DNA of 64,000 bases from Antedon mediterranea (GCF_964355755.1 NC_092672.1:34840501-34904500); one strand, 5' to 3'. Shown: positions 11,980-27,200, numbered from the stretch's first letter. Numbers and translations are program-made. Notes: generated by a model from the letters alone, not told the origin.

Positions 11980-13243
11980 TGAAATCAAGAAATTTACAAA
12001 TTAAACAATCTTTAAGGAGGAGAATGGCAAACGAGGCATGAACTGACAACCAAAATGAACCGCCAACGAAATGATTCAGTCACCACGCGTCATAAAACAC
12101 AAAAAAAGTGGTGTTACACAGTAAAATTTAAAAAATAAAATTAAATATTTCTAACGATGATGAAAACTCAGGAGAACAAGATAATTTGTAAATATTTAAT
12201 TGCCTGTACATATTTTTGTAAAGATATATATATATATATATATCTAGTGTGTAAATAAATAGTATTTACATTATTTAAGTGCACTGTGTGTGTAAAAAAT
12301 AAGGGGAGTCCCCCGCGTGATTGATGGTAATTTAAGAACAAAGACAATATTACTTAATACACACGGTCAGTATTAACAACTCTTGTCAATATTTATTTTA
12401 ATTACATTTAAAAAAAACATTAATATACTGTATCTCAACATGTTAAAATACGGACTATGGAGTGTATATAACCAGGAAGTGATGATTGAATATCATTGTA
12501 CTTTATACCTGAAATAAAACTGTTTTAATAATTTCATTTTGGATCTAATTTCCAAAATAAAACAAATCAAAGAATGTATCGTGATGCCAAAGCTGTGATG
12601 CTGATTAAGATTTTTTAAATTATGATTTTATATCAAGGCCGAAAAATGTTTTTTTATTACCACTATGCTACAGGATTTATACCAAAATGACCCTTAAAAC
12701 CCTTTCTTGCAATTAGTTTGATCTAAGTGGGCCGGCAGTTGACTAATTATGATACACAATTCTGAATTGCACCAATCATATAAACAAAACACTATTTAAG
12801 TAATAGCAAACATTGTATGATCAATTGTATTATTTTAGCGGCCACTTTGAACACATGAAAAATTATCTAATTGATTTAATATTTAAATTTATACTATCAA
12901 AATTAGTGGACTATACTAATTCTAAAGATTTTTGGAAAAGATTTTATATTTATATTACAAAATTATGATATATTGATAAAAATACAATGATGTCTAAATA
13001 CAATAAGCGACTTACATTACATCACACACCAAATCTATACTATGTACAAATATATTAATGGTAAACACACACACATATTACAGTAAATATTAATATAATA
13101 TAAATATTCGGTCATATAATATACAGCTATGTTCAAATATACAGAAATAGAGAAACAAAATAAATTACTTTATAACGCAGGTATTAAGTTTTAAAAAACC
13201 GTTTTAAAGGTTTTATTTCTATTTTATAATCTTGATTTTGTTA

Positions 13244-13378
13244 AAGCTTTGTCTACAAACTAGTTTGACAAAAAAAGTGTGATGTGTCTAAATATGATAG
13301 TGATATGACATCATCAAGTCCATTATTATGGGTACATCACATTTTTTTTTGTCACATTGCTAGTGTAGACAGAGCTTT
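13244..13378. mobile_element. Foldback MITE, copy 3
   Basis: Family of 611-772. It starts AGCTTTGTCTAC and ends GTAGACAGAGCTTTA. About 135 bp remain, and the right arm lacks the TTTGAT block. Confidence 0.75.
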
Positions 13379-14619
13379 AGAGTTTCTAAAACTTCAAAAT
13401 CAATTCATGGTTTACTTTATATGTGGACATTTATGGGGAGAAATTGTTAGAGTATGTCTTAGACTGAGATTGTGATGTTTTCCCTTTTCGACACTCAACC
13501 AAAAAGAAAAACGCCCAAAATCAATCTGTATTCTGAGGTTTAATATTAGTAATCAAATTCCAAAACACTGAAAAATATTCAGATGAGATCGAATAGACTA
13601 TTGTAGCTTTGTTTATATACTTATAAGGTATTAGACTGTTAACCTGTTTAGTACTGTAAACAAACCAATTGTACACGTATTGGAAATCTGACTTGAAATG
13701 CTAATTTCAAGTGCTATCTAATGGTTGCCAGGTTTACATAACAAATTATACAAATAGTTTCCAAGGGCAAGTACACCAATGTTTAGTTTCTAAGTTTGCT
13801 CTCTGACGGTTTACAACAATCATGAATTGTTTAAGCATTTTAGTGTTTGTTTACATGGCAACGGATCTGTTAGTTACATCATACTCCATGGTTACATGAA
13901 AACTAAAGTAAAATACATTGAAATTGACCTCACTGGACATTGACTCGCCATAAATTGGACCATCGCAAATTCTTTTCTTTTATTGAAATTAATTCTAAAT
14001 CTTTCAGTTATGGGTCTACACCAATCTAGGTTGTAAGCAGTGATTTGGCTTGTTATTCATAAGAATAACTTTTTGGCACACATGGCGTGTCATAACTAAG
14101 CTTGAGCTGGAATCTAGTTCTGTAAAAAAAAGTCCCACTGGAAAAAAAAACACTAACAAGAACTTTTTAATACAAGCACTTCTGGCTTGTTTAGGTATTG
14201 CATAAAATGGGTGTTATGGACGGAGTTTGGTCATATAATATATATGTATAAAATTCACATTAAGATTCTACAAGTTTTTATAATGATGCCATATTTATAA
14301 ATAGGTTTAGAAAAGAATTTTTGTCAAAAAATAAAATTTGATCTTTTAGGATATTGCATTATATCAAGGTTAATATTTGTTTAGATTATACTCTAGATAC
14401 AGGGTTCTCAACAGGCGGCCAAGGGGTCAAATCCGGCCTGCATGTGTATTTTATGTAGGTTAAACAAATAAAGGTTAAACGAGGGACTTTGACCCGACCT
14501 GATAATAAGATGCTTCGATCGCTAAATTCTAGTGAGAATATTTCTCACATGAGACGACTGTTGAGAACCCATGATCTAAATGGTAAAAACAATACCTATC
14601 CCTGAGGTCAATCAACATG

Positions 14620-15131
14620 CAGTAGAATCTCCCCTTTGCAACTTTGAAAACCGAAAACTCTCCTAATACCAGACTTTTCTGTCCGAACAGTCCCAAATTA
14701 ATTTTTAATGGTAAAAATGCATTCGGAATACCAGACTTTCCGGAAAACCAGACATATTTGGCCAGCCCACGTAAATCTCTGAAAGATACGTGAAAGATAG
14801 CCAAACTACTTCCTAAATATAACTAAACCCAACCGTCTAAATAATCTCTCTCACTATAAACTAAAAAGAAGTTGGTCATAGGATACGAACCCCATACATC
14901 GACATGCAAATCCATAGTCTAATCCATTCGACTACACGACGGAAAGCGTATTAAAAAGTTCATTCAGAGGGCGAGCGCAGACCAGATAAAACATGATGCA
15001 TATTCATAATAATGCTCCCTAAAATGGGACGCCTTCTCTAGGATTTTCAGAGAAAGTCCTTGGGAAAAATATTTTCGCGGCCAGCCCAATGACCACCTAG
15101 TCAAGGACAGGCTCCAAAGGGGATTCTACTG
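14620..15131. mobile_element. Pogo/Tigger-like non-autonomous DNA element
   Basis: A 512-bp element bounded by inverted ends CAGTAGAATCTCCCCTTTG and its complement. Pogo/Tigger elements of the Tc1/mariner superfamily have CAGTAG-type ends and TA target duplications. Here the flanks are TG on the left and TA on the right, so one side is eroded. No transposase frame is present. A tRNA-like segment lies inside at about 14868-14943 on the minus strand. A related internal fragment occurs at 55463-55615. Confidence 0.65.
14868..14943 (-). repeat. tRNA-derived SINE head (fragment)
   Basis: Read on the minus strand, this holds a box-A-like TAGTCGAATGG and, about 40 bases later, a box-B-like GGTTCGTATCC. 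No clear acceptor-stem pairing is present, so it is a SINE-type pol III promoter relic and not a tRNA gene. Confidence 0.45.
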
Positions 15132-15222
15132 TATCTAAAACTATTTCCCAAATATTTGATATTGTTTACTCCACATGCACATTCTAAATGGAATGCTTAG
15201 AAAGTATTAAAACCTATCCAAC

Positions 15223-18200
15223 TTAAATTCCAAGTGGTCTGGGTCCAGGAGGCTGTGGCGCTGGCAACCCAGATGCTATGCCTCTATTTGCAGACTTCCT
15301 TGGTAATGCGTTACTCGACAAAGAGCGCCCCTTTGAGTTGAATGCTGATTGCACATCTTGTCTACGACCAGTGACGTCCTATGGCAATATGTGACATTTT
15401 GAAAAAAAAAAAAAAAATTATTTTGTTTTATTAGAAGTTATGCTTAATATTTTTACTAACTAATTGTAATATTTTCAAAATTTAAAAAAGCACTTACCTT
15501 ACTATTAAGGTCAATAGTTTGTTGTGAAGATACTTGCATCGTCTCAATCTCATTTGACTGTGACCGTGACCTACGACCTGAGTTAGAAATTAAATTAGGC
15601 ATTTCAGTTTGCCGTAAACTACTATCCCTGCTTTCTCGCGGTGTAAAGGGCGGAGTAGGTGGTGTTTGCCGTGCCTGGGGTTCCCAGCCTACCTCCCATG
15701 ATGTGTTGGCTCGCGGTGATATGTTGGACCTTGGGGAGTTGTCTTGGGAGCTTGATGGCCTGGACATTCCAGACTTCTGCTGATTCATCTTAGGCTGTAG
15801 ACGTGGTGAGGATGGTTGCAGAGGGCTGGATATTCCACTGAGGACTCTTCCTCCAAGACCTCCTATAAAAAAGTATTTTTCTTATAAATTCAATTTCTTG
15901 CTAGACCTACAACATACATAAAAATATAGTTCATCTACAGACATTAAACTAATTTTTCCCTTGTTCCCTTACCATTAATAGGCTCAATACCACTTGACTT
16001 CACTGGGCCTATAGCTAACCCGCCCTCACTGGATGAGCGTTTCTTTTTCTTCTTTTTTCCACTTTTAGCTGGCTTTACCACTGGCTGGCCATCGAGCGGT
16101 AACAGTTGGCGTTGTGCTAGCGGTTGTATTTTGGCTGGCATGAGTGGTGCACTAGGCGGAGGGAGCGGTGAGCCACTCGATATCAGGGTTCTAGGACTAG
16201 GTGTAGGCTTAACTTCAGTCGATTCCATCTACGAATAAAAAATATTTATTTATATTGATTTTAGCTAAGAAATTTACTAGGACAAACGTTGTTTTAACTT
16301 TATGTATAATATTCTAACCTAAAACATAAAACCCAAAATGAACAAAGTTCATGCAAAGTAACATAAAAAATCATTAATATTGTTATCATAGTTGCATTAA
16401 ATATAAACTCACATGCATTTGGTTAGATGGTTGTACTTGATGAGGGGATACCAATGAAGAATGTGTGACTGATGGCATAGCATGTGATAATGGTGAAATT
16501 GAATGTGGAGCTGGTGGCATCTGGTGAGATGCTGATGGTATCACATGTGGAGGTGATGGCACCACATGTGGAGATGTTGACATCTGCTGTGATTGGACAT
16601 CTGGTTGGTTCATGTTCTGTGATGGTAGAAGTCTGACAGGTGATATTGATGGGGGGTATGGTGGTTGAACTTGTATTGCTGGCGTCATGCGTGCATGCAC
16701 TATTTGACTGCCTGCCATGGGCTTTAATAAAAATAAGAGATTTTGTGTGTTATTCTGAGAAATACATTATCACACACTATTAAAGTTTCAGTGGCTAAGA
16801 CCAACCATTCCAGAGCTCTTTCTTTCCTAATACTGGCAGAGATTGGAATACCCTCCTATACTACACAACTGCGACCAAAACCTTTTTCAATCTCTAATTT
16901 TGACTAGCTCTCCACTCTTCAACCTCTTTCTACACATTGAGTGATGAGAGTTTTTCAATTACACAATCAAGATATTAATTATAACTTCTTGTGGCATCCA
17001 AACTGAACTTGAGTTTTGAAACTTGCAATGTCAATCGCCAGTTATTAGAATGGTTTACGTAAATGTAAACTTTACCTCTAAAGACCTTTCGGCATCATCA
17101 TATACAACCTCTTCTTCTATATCCGATACAACCATTTCAACTTCTATACTGCGGTCAGACATATCACTGTTGTAACTGTCGGAATGCGGGTTGCCATTTG
17201 ATAGCTCTTTGATAACAGAAGCAAGAAGATAATAAATATATAGGTACTGTAGTGTTACTGCGTCAATCAACATTTATTTCGACTGATTTAAAGTATTACA
17301 CTATGTTTATATACTATATATATAGTCATATCAAGAAGTACAATAGTACTTGTCATGAAATGACCCTATAAATGTGGGAAACCGGAAGTACCGATAGGGG
17401 ATCTATACTGTAACCATTCGGGGGTGACGGACATGCGCGGTAGAATAATTTAGACCGGAGTATATATAGCGGCCCGCACGTGGGTACAGGTGGTGCATAT
17501 CCATCGTGGCTGAGTAGAAGCAGTTACTATACCATGTAAATTGTCAGTTATTCGTTTTCAGGTACATTGTAATACTATATCACGGTAATGAATAGTAGTA
17601 TTGTATTAAACGTGTTATTTATGCTCATATATGTAATTGTAATTGATGGTAGAATGACTCGCCGATACACAGTGTGCGAGTTCGGATTACAATATGGCGA
17701 CCAATACAGTGGTTGTATGTAGTTGTGAATAGTATTATGTTAAGAATCTGGTTTACATGTTTATTAATAGATTGGGCTGAATGGAGATGAAGGTTTAGTA
17801 AAGATGTGATGCACCATTCCAAAATTAACATCGTTTAATCCAGGTATAGATGTGGTTATCACTTGTTATATATATAATTGATAATAATGTAACACTAATG
17901 TGATGTGTATGTATTGTACTAAAGATAACGTAATGAGTATAACAATGGTTTGTAATTGTTCGAATGTGGATTATTATGTATGTTTGTTTGTTGTATTTAT
18001 AGGGGTTTTTTTTCCAAGAGATGGCCGATTGTGGCTGATACTGTAGTTTATGCGATAAATGCCTGTGAATATGAATGTGAATAAATGAAATACTGATGGA
18101 AATCAATGCTGCCTTTATATGATTGTGTCCGACTGATCTCGAACTACCACATAAACAAACAAACATTTTTTATGTAGACATTAATGCCTTCCATAGACAT

Positions 18201-21200
18201 GGGCCAGAGACTGTGGAATAAGAATTGGTGAAAAGTATTAATAGGTAAAACCATTTTGAATTACCTTTACGGAACGCTGCATCTTCATCTTCATTTGCTG
18301 ACGTATGAAATTCACGGTCATCCTTAAAAATATAAATGTAATGAAGTTATATTGTATGTGCCAAATGTATATTGTAGGAGTAATCAGCTGCCAAGCATGG
18401 TGTAAAAATGAAAAAAAAGTCTGCCTAGAATTATGCTGCCTTCATAGGGTACTAGTGCCTCTGCATTGCTTGGGTATATAACTTGCAGTTTGGCCTCATA
18501 AGAGAATGTCTAGCTAATTATAATTTGAGTTGTATAAAAATTAAGATGTTATTTGCACCAAAGGCAAACATTTTCTTGCACCGGGTCGCTCATAAAAAAT
18601 TATTTTAAAAATTATTTTGATATTGAAAATGTTTGTAGTTGGTCGCTTTCTTGTAGATGCTTTAATTGTAGAATGTAATTATTTTGTTTATATCTGTGCA
18701 CTGTTCTGGGTTGACCACCTAGCATACAGAAGGTGTTTAGCACCTATTTAGTCTTTCCTAGCCTTTTATATTTCTTTGTGTCTTTTTCTTTGTATTGTAA
18801 TCTATATATAAATTTACGTAAGGGCAAAATTTGGTAAATCGCGCGTTATTTCTAGAATGTTTACTCGATGGTATATAAAGTTGGTTCGTACTTTCGGTAC
18901 TGATTTTAACCACCAGATGTAACCCTGTTTACTAATTAAATTGAGTTCGATAATTAGTTATTGACGATTAAAACGAATTTAGGTTCAACGATTTGCCCCA
19001 AATAGGGGTGTTTTTCGATCGCGGTATACACTGTCTAATGGATGTCCGTCTTGAAAAATACCCGCAGACAATAATACGAGGAGGCTTCGCATTTTCCTAT
19101 CTCCTCCTACGATAATTGTTTTTAATGGCTGAAAACCGGTTTAACAGCTCGAGTACAGCATCATAATGTTGAAGATTTAAAAAAAAAAATACTATTTTGA
19201 TTTATTTAATTAAGATTTAATATACGTTTATACAAATGTATTGATTTGCGATGAATGGAACATTCCAATCTCTGTTCCACAAGTGTCTATTCCCTCAGGC
19301 GTCGTAAAGGCAAGTACTGTATACTCATAACAGAAATTCGATCCATTTTTTTTTCAACCAACCCAACCATTTCAATCTGTGCTGCAGAGGTTGGATATAC
19401 ATTTTTCGCGCCGCAGCTCTAGCCAGCTATGTCCCAGGAGGACACATTCATTAATAAGCTGTTTCAAAGCGGTAGCTTTAGTATCTAAGGCTGACAGTTT
19501 TGTGAATTTGGAAACTCGACTATAATTTATAGGTAGCTGCTGGACCCAAAAAACGTCTGGGAGAAGAGAGTCTATATGAAAGCCTTTGCTGATAATACAG
19601 TATTATTGAGATGTAGACGGAAATCTGTAAAATCTTGTTCAATAAATAATAACTTCGTTTTTGCTGTCAACCAGGCCGGTATTATAATAAGTCACTGTCA
19701 AACAATCATTCGATAATGGTCAAAACTTTATTTTGGCTCTGTCAACATAAAGGGAGGTATTTACAATGACTTTCTTTTGACTTTCAATCTAGGCCAATGT
19801 TATAATAATACGCCGTCAGATATTAAATCATTGAAACAGTCCATGGTAAATTTTGTTTTGGTTATCAGATGCCGTGGGGGGCCCAATCAATTATCGTCAG
19901 AAGGTGAACAATCAGTCTAGGTAGCAGCAGCAGATTATTAGGAACGCCTGCTCCATTAATTAATCCAGAAAAAGGTTTGTACATTATCTATTTGTTTATT
20001 AGCCTTCTCCTAACACAATTATATTTTCTTTAAAAAAAGGTTTTATAAGTGGTTTCAACATTTATGATAGTAATGTCACAGTTCTGTGTCTGGACGCAAG
20101 TTCATAGACCTACTAGTTATATTATTCAAATTAACTGATACTTACTCTTCATTTACCGTAAAGTTCAGTTTTAATGAAATATATAATATAAATTGGCTTC
20201 GTAACAAGGTTAGTTTTTTGGTGATAGGTGAAAATGACATGTAACTTCGTAATCAATTTTTTTTTTTGTATAAAGGCCCAATTACACTATGACGATAACG
20301 ACGGACGATAAAGATATAGCATGCATTTTTTTTACATAAACCAAAAGAAATTAGAAAGGTTTTCGTTCTAGACCTATAGGATAATCATTTATGCTGTCTT
20401 TGATAAAATTAATGTTTTTCAAATTCCAATCAAATGACGTCAGTGAGTGAATGGCCGAGCGGTTAAGACAGTGGAACCGTAATCACGTAGCCATAACATC
20501 GGCAGGGGTTCGAGGCTCACTCACTCCATGGTTCTGGTGGTAGAACGAGTCTTCTCGGATAAGGACTATAAACCGTAGGTCCAGTGTACACATCTAGCTC
20601 GTGTGCACTTTAAAGAACCTAGTACATCTTTCGAGACGAGTAGGGGGTTACCCCGGTGTATTAGTACATCACAGCCACTGATCACCAACTGGGCCCTCTG
20701 GGAGACCAGTCTTTGACTGAAGAGGTTACCCAGTATAAATATATATTTCAATTCAATTCATGATAAATAAAAACAATAAAATCGCTGTATTGTCACGATA
20801 TTATTGGTCTTACTAATCATGACGTCATTTGATTGGCCGTGTGAAAATATAATTTTCATCAAAGGAATTGTTTATATTTCTTTTGGTTTATGTATTAAAA
20901 ATGCACATTTGTCTATTTATCGTCGATCGTTATCGTCCTAGTGTATGGGCCTTATGTTGTAAATGTTCAATTAATTGATCATTCCGATTTTATTAGTTGG
21001 ACTCTTGCACAGTTGCTGTCTAATCGTTGTTGTGTAATATCATTTCGAACCATATTAAAATCATACAGAGATTCATATTCCTTAACATGTGGCTGTGCAT
21101 GGAAGTCCGGTCTACAAAAACTCGGGCCCGGGATCATTGTTATTGGGCCTGAAAGTGTTGGTGAATTCATAATTATACTTAATATTATATATAATTATAT

Positions 21201-24200
21201 TATTATACAATTGAAAGCAAAACCCGTTGAATCTCAAATCATTAGGACTAGAAATTTGTCTTATCAATCAAATAAATACTTTCGTTCAAAATGAAACTCC
21301 AACCTCTCTAATCAACAGATTGAACTGGAAAACGGACCGTTTTTTTTAATTGGGTATGTTGAAACATTTCAATATTCATTTAAAAAAGTACATTAATTGT
21401 GGTATTGATCAGTGGCTATAGAGACGTAAAAACCCTCGGTCAATATCATGTAAAATGCACTGTGGAAGGGTCATTATTAAGACTGCAAAATTGGGCTTAT
21501 CAACAAATAAATACTTTCGTTCAAAATGTAAAATCAAGGCTGAAAAATTGGGCTTATCAACAACAAAATATTTTATTATTAGACGCGATAACATCAAGGA
21601 TAATCAGTATAATTATTAATATAGCCACTGTTACTAGTTTTATTCTACATGCTAAAGTAAATAAAAATCCACTAGAAAACAAACAAGTCTGAATGTTATG
21701 CTTATTAGCCATGTTTTGTTTGTTACTGTAGGCCTATGATTGTTTACAATGTTCACATATTATTTCCGTGGGCATATCCATAGTGTATCACTCACAAAAA
21801 AGATGTGTGAGGTTCTTTCTTTAGATTTTGAAGAATGATTTGTGTTACAGGTTGACACATGAGTCAAATGCTCAAGATATCGGTTAACGCCATGGGACCC
21901 TTGGCTTATCAATGAATAATAAATACAGTACTACTTTCGTTCAATTGAAATCGGAATCTGACCGTTTCATTAAATTGGGTGTGATTAGGCCTAAACATAT
22001 AATAATTTATTAAAAAGGTACAATAAAAACAAATGCATCAGAGGTGTAAAGAACCCACGGTCAATATCATGTAAAATTTATATGGTATAAGCACTGTGGA
22101 AGGGGTCATTATTATTAAACTGGAAATTCGGCTTATCAACAAATAAATACTTTCGTTTAAAATGTAAAATAAGACTGCACAATTGGGCTTATCAACAAAT
22201 AAAATACTTTTTTTTCAAAATGTAAAATTAAGACTGGAAAATTGGGCTTATAAACAAATAAATACTTTTTTTTAAAATGTAAGAAAACATTTTTTAAATA
22301 TAATCCTTAAGCTCTGTCTATACTATCAAACTAAATATGATGTGCCCATATTATATAGACATGACGATGTCCACTACGATATTCGGGCATATCACTACCA
22401 TATTTGGGCACATCACACTTTTTTTGTTAAACTAGTTGGGACAGTGTAGACACAGAACTATGTGATTGAAACATAAGTCGGAATTGGACTGACGCGATTG
22501 ATTTAATTGGGTATTTGTATTAATGTAATGATTAATTAAAAACTATAATACCGATAAGCGTTTGGTATTGATCAATGGTGCAAAAAACCCTGAGAAATAA
22601 TGGTATAACGCGATTTGGTGATAGCTTAGCAATAATACAACCCATATACTATTATTATAAATACCTATTACAAATCCATTCATATAACTTTTCATCGCGA
22701 ACCGAAAATGTATAAATGTTATTCTACAGACAGTAATTATATATTCAAAAGCCATATTATTATTATTATCAATACCTAAATGCGATAGTAATAACCACAT
22801 AAACATAAATTATTCCCAATACAAGTTTGTGCGTTTAATTCTAGAAAGAAACGACTGTGCTGACAGGCCAATGACATAAATCACAAGTAAAGTCCCAATT
22901 GTTCACTTGCGTTTTGATTTAGGGCGCGTTTATACAACACGCTATTACACGCATATTCTACACGCCTACGAGAAGTGTGTTGTATAACAATGAAGACTGT
23001 TCTTACAACTGTCCAGTCAAAAAGTTACGCGGCGTTTTTTGTAAGAAATATTTCTTGTTTAAACAGATAATGAGCTAGCGCTTTCACTCGCCGTATATTA
23101 TGTACACATCTTTATTATTGCAGTTAAACCACCCACATCACCACCCTTCCCTCACTGGCATGAGTAGCGTTGTAAAACCAGTAGAGGATGGGCCTACGGT
23201 ACATCACATGCCCTAACTAAACGCAGAACAACTTTGGAGGGTAGGGTAGGAACCAACTTAAGTATGAATTGGCTCTAAGAAACAATTGAAAACCATTATG
23301 CCTACTAATTAAGTTGAGTTAGATAATTTAATATTTATTGACCATTAAATCGAATTTATGATTTTGCCCGAATAGAGGTGGTTTTCACAAATTGTTTTAA
23401 ATTATATAAACATATACACGTCGTAGTGATGTATCGTTACATGTACTATACTATTTCAATCGACGGTGATAGTTTCAACAAAGTATTAAATCGCAATGTT
23501 TTATACAATTAATATTTTGTTATCTAAATGGATAAAGAATATATTTAAAAATTGTTCTTCTTTGCACCCATCCTCTTCCCCATCCCTCAACCCTAATGTT
23601 ACATACAAAACACAAATTAAGTTTGTTTAAATTTGACTTAAACAATGTGTCTCATTTTGTGACAAGTTTCTCTTTCGGAAGTAATTCCCAGGGTGCTAAT
23701 TTTAGTTGAGTACATAAATCAGTGTCTATTTATTCGTTCCTGTAAACGACATGTATTATTGTCCTGCGGTACGTACATTTGAAATCGCCAGTTCTTTAAC
23801 GCTGAAATTATTATGTATTCGAGAACCATCTGTGGGCACGACCTAGCGAGCGTACCATCCAGTATGGCAAAAATTAAATAAATAAAAAACGCATTTCTAC
23901 ATGTCAAAAAGTGAAGGCACATGATTCTGAAAATAAATGTATTCTACTAAAATACTTACAACTCCCATACCAGCATCACTTCTTCTATGAGTGTTCTCCT
24001 CCTCATCATTCTGATGTAAATTAAACTCATCATCCATCTCAATAGGAGGGGCAGATGGGGTCTCTGATGAGTCTAGTTGATGGTCATCACCTTCGCCAAC
24101 TATATGAGGTTCACCAAGGCTTGGTCTAGGTGGGGGCGGTGTTATTTTGCGACCCACTGGTCGAGGCTGCCCCGGCGGTTTTGGATGTTTCTCACCTAGC

Positions 24201-27200
24201 GTTGGTGAATCAGTTCGGGATACTATTGCACTATTGTTATTTATTTCAGGAATTTTATTCTAAAAAATTAATTAAAACGAAAAATGAATGAAGAAAAATA
24301 TAGCCAAGACAAGGGAACCGAAACCACAGCATTAATATTGGCACTGTAGATTTAAGTAACTCATCAGCCATAGTTATGGCAGTCAAAGAAATCTTTTAGG
24401 GTAAGAACTTTACAAGTGTAGAGGTCCAGTATACACATCTGGCATGTGTGTATAAGGTAATCCAAGTTTTCCAGTCTTCAAATTTTATCATTATTATATA
24501 ACAGCTAAATAAATTCCTGATTGGACGATTGTGGGTCACATGGCGTGCAATAGTATGCACTATTGAACAGTCGTATACCTACTAGTACAATCAATTCATT
24601 ATGGAGACCACAGGCCTTATATCGCAATGGGACGAAAGATGTTTACCAAATAATATTAGTTCATTCTTATAGAAGCTCTGCACATTATTACCCAGGTAAC
24701 TTTTTGGATCAACCACGTATGGAAATATACTCCCATAATGCAGCTAGTAATCAGTGCAAAATTGTGTTTTGATCTAACCGGGTACCCATTTAATCCATCT
24801 CGGTGGAAAGAGACAAATGTAAAGTGTCTGGCCTAAGGATACAAGTAGTGCAGCGAGAGTTTGCTTCGAACCACGATCAGTAATCCAACGTCCAACACAC
24901 TGCGTCACACGCCTTCATTAAATAATATAAAACTTACCGATGATTTTGGCTTTTTATGAATATCACCTGAATCATCAACTGATGTTTTTGTTTCAATTTT
25001 TCTATTATTTTGCCACTGGTTTTTCTCTGGTTTTTCTTTTGTTTTATGTTTGGAGAATGAATTTAAGATAAGTAAGCAGTAATGTAGGTTTTTATTGGTA
25101 GCATAGTCCATAGCAGTTGCATCAAATTTATCTTGTTCTTCCATATTTACTAGCAAAAATCAACATAAAAACATTTGTTATATAGATGTACATGTGTGCT
25201 AAAAAATAATTGTATTGGAATTTAAAATTAAAGGAAAAAATATATAAAAAATTGTAATCTTAGGCCCAAAAAATTTTTTCGAGCCTTGTGGTCGCAGCGC
25301 TTTACAGAAAAATAATTTTAGTTAGGCGCTATACAAAAGACAATTATTATTATACTTAAAAAAGAATTATGATGTTTGTTGCCCAAGTACAGCCTCTATT
25401 GAAAAACAGGGTAAGTAAGATTTTTCAAACAAAATTATTTTCAGCTGATTTTATGTTAATGACTATAGAAATATTAATTATTGCTGTAAAAAAAGATTGT
25501 GTAATTTTTCTTTTTTACGGCCTTGTCTCTAAATCACTAGACATACCTCCTTCTTCCAGCAGTAGGTTCACCACCTCTCCATGCCCATTAATTACCGCTA
25601 AATGTAGACATGTTCTACAAATGTTGTCTGTTTCTTTCAAACATTCATTGCCTACCATATTTAAAATTATTCTGCATGCTTCCATTGATCCTAAAAATCA
25701 CACAAAAATAGAAGTTTTCAAGTTTAAAATTATTTGTTAAAAATATGGTTAATATCTTTATTAACTTTCTACACTCTTAAGCTCTGTCAACACTATCCAA
25801 CTTTATGTGACAAAAAAATGTGATGTGCCCATATATGGACATGATGATGTCATAGCACTACCATATTTTCAAATATCACTACCATATTTGGGCACATCAA
25901 ACTTTTTTGTCAAACTAGTTTGATAGTGTAGACAGAGCTTAACATATAACATTCAGACCCAAGCTCCTGAAAATTGAGGAACTCCTTATGAAACAGCCTG
26001 TAGTGCATTCATTTATTCATTCATTTATTTATTTATTTTTTATTTATTTATTCATTCATTTATAACTAACACCTTTGTTGACTATTTCCATATCAATTAC
26101 TATTATTTTTAAGTTTAAAAAAACAATGGGTTACACAAAAAGGTTGTTTTGAAGCTAGGTTGGGGTTAAGCCAAGTGGAGGGCCAACAACTAACATCAGT
26201 CTGGGCATTAAGCCATAAAGGGACAGCAAGACCTTCAACTTTGGATGACCCAACCAACTCATGTGGCCTAGCAGAATAAACTGGTCCTGGGAGAAATGAA
26301 TGTTTTACAAGTCTACTTTTATTTTCAATCATATTTTCTAGAAAGAAAATAAATATTTATTTTGTTAACGTGACGTGTCAAGCCTACCTTGTTCTGCTGC
26401 CATGTGTAGTACTGTTTTACCTTCACTGTCCCTGATAGCCACTGTGTCTGGTGTTATTAATTTCTACAAAGAAAATATTGTAATAACATTCAGTAATTCA
26501 TCTTTTTATTTCTGAATACCAGAACATATTATATCCATAGCAAAAAAAAAGAAGCTTAATATAAGAAATTATTGTACAGATAACCAAAAAAAAAGAGTTG
26601 ATCAATTCATTTTTAATATTTTTCATTTGTTTCTATTGACAATAGAGACTTTGTGATAATAATTCATCTTATATAGCATTTAATTGAATTGAAATATTCT
26701 ATTTATACTGGGCGACGTCTTCAATCAAAGACTGGTCTCCTAGAGATCAGTGGCTGTGATGTACTAATACACCTGGGTAACCACCTACTTGTCTCAAAAG
26801 ATGTACTAGGTTCTTCAAAGTGCACATGTGTACACTGGACCTATTGTTTATAGTCTTTATCTGAGAAGACTTGTTCTACCACCAGAACCATGGAGTGAGT
26901 GAGCCTCAAACCCCTGCCGAGGTTATGGCTACGTAATTACGGTTCCACTGTCTTAACTGCTCGGCCAATCACTCATAATGCTGAAAGTTTCTCAGCTCTT
27001 CACATTATTACTCCGGCCATTTTGGAACCGAAATTCAACTGCCACACTGTTGCAGATAGTAATCAGCACAGCATCTTTCAACCAACTTAGCCACAAAGTT
27101 AAAAATATTGATTTAATTACCTTAAGACATTTCATTGGTTCCGTTCTTCTAACTGCCCAATGTATCCAAGTCCGTCCATTCATATCTCTCTCAATGCCAT

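Larger units (their letters stand above)
11980..15222. other. 3' UTR and intergenic repeats between convergent genes
   Basis: The plus-strand gene's 3' UTR probably ends just after AATAAA at 12513-12518; it contains a (TA)n tract near 12224-12243. Beyond this lie a foldback MITE at 13244-13378 and a pogo-like inverted-repeat element at 14620-15131. The rest is AT-rich with no supported exon. The minus-strand ankyrin gene ends at 15223. Confidence 0.6.
18323..23959. other. Large intron 9 of the ankyrin gene
   Basis: A 5.6-kb intron packed with mobile DNA: a Helitron 5' segment at 18801-19200, an inverted-repeat element split by a SINE at 20274-20953, diverged tandem repeats at 21235-22285, a foldback MITE at 22309-22457, and a further Helitron fragment at 23259-23865. 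No additional exon is needed, since exons 9 and 10 join in phase. Confidence 0.7.

Noticed and set aside
14529-14804. 91-codon minus-strand ORF
   Set aside because: It lies mostly within the pogo-like element at 14620-15131 and resembles another repeat fragment at 55463.
20443-20530. tRNA-Leu/Ser gene
   Set aside because: The head has box A and box B but is followed by a long conserved body and tail seen again at 26681-26976, so it is a SINE.
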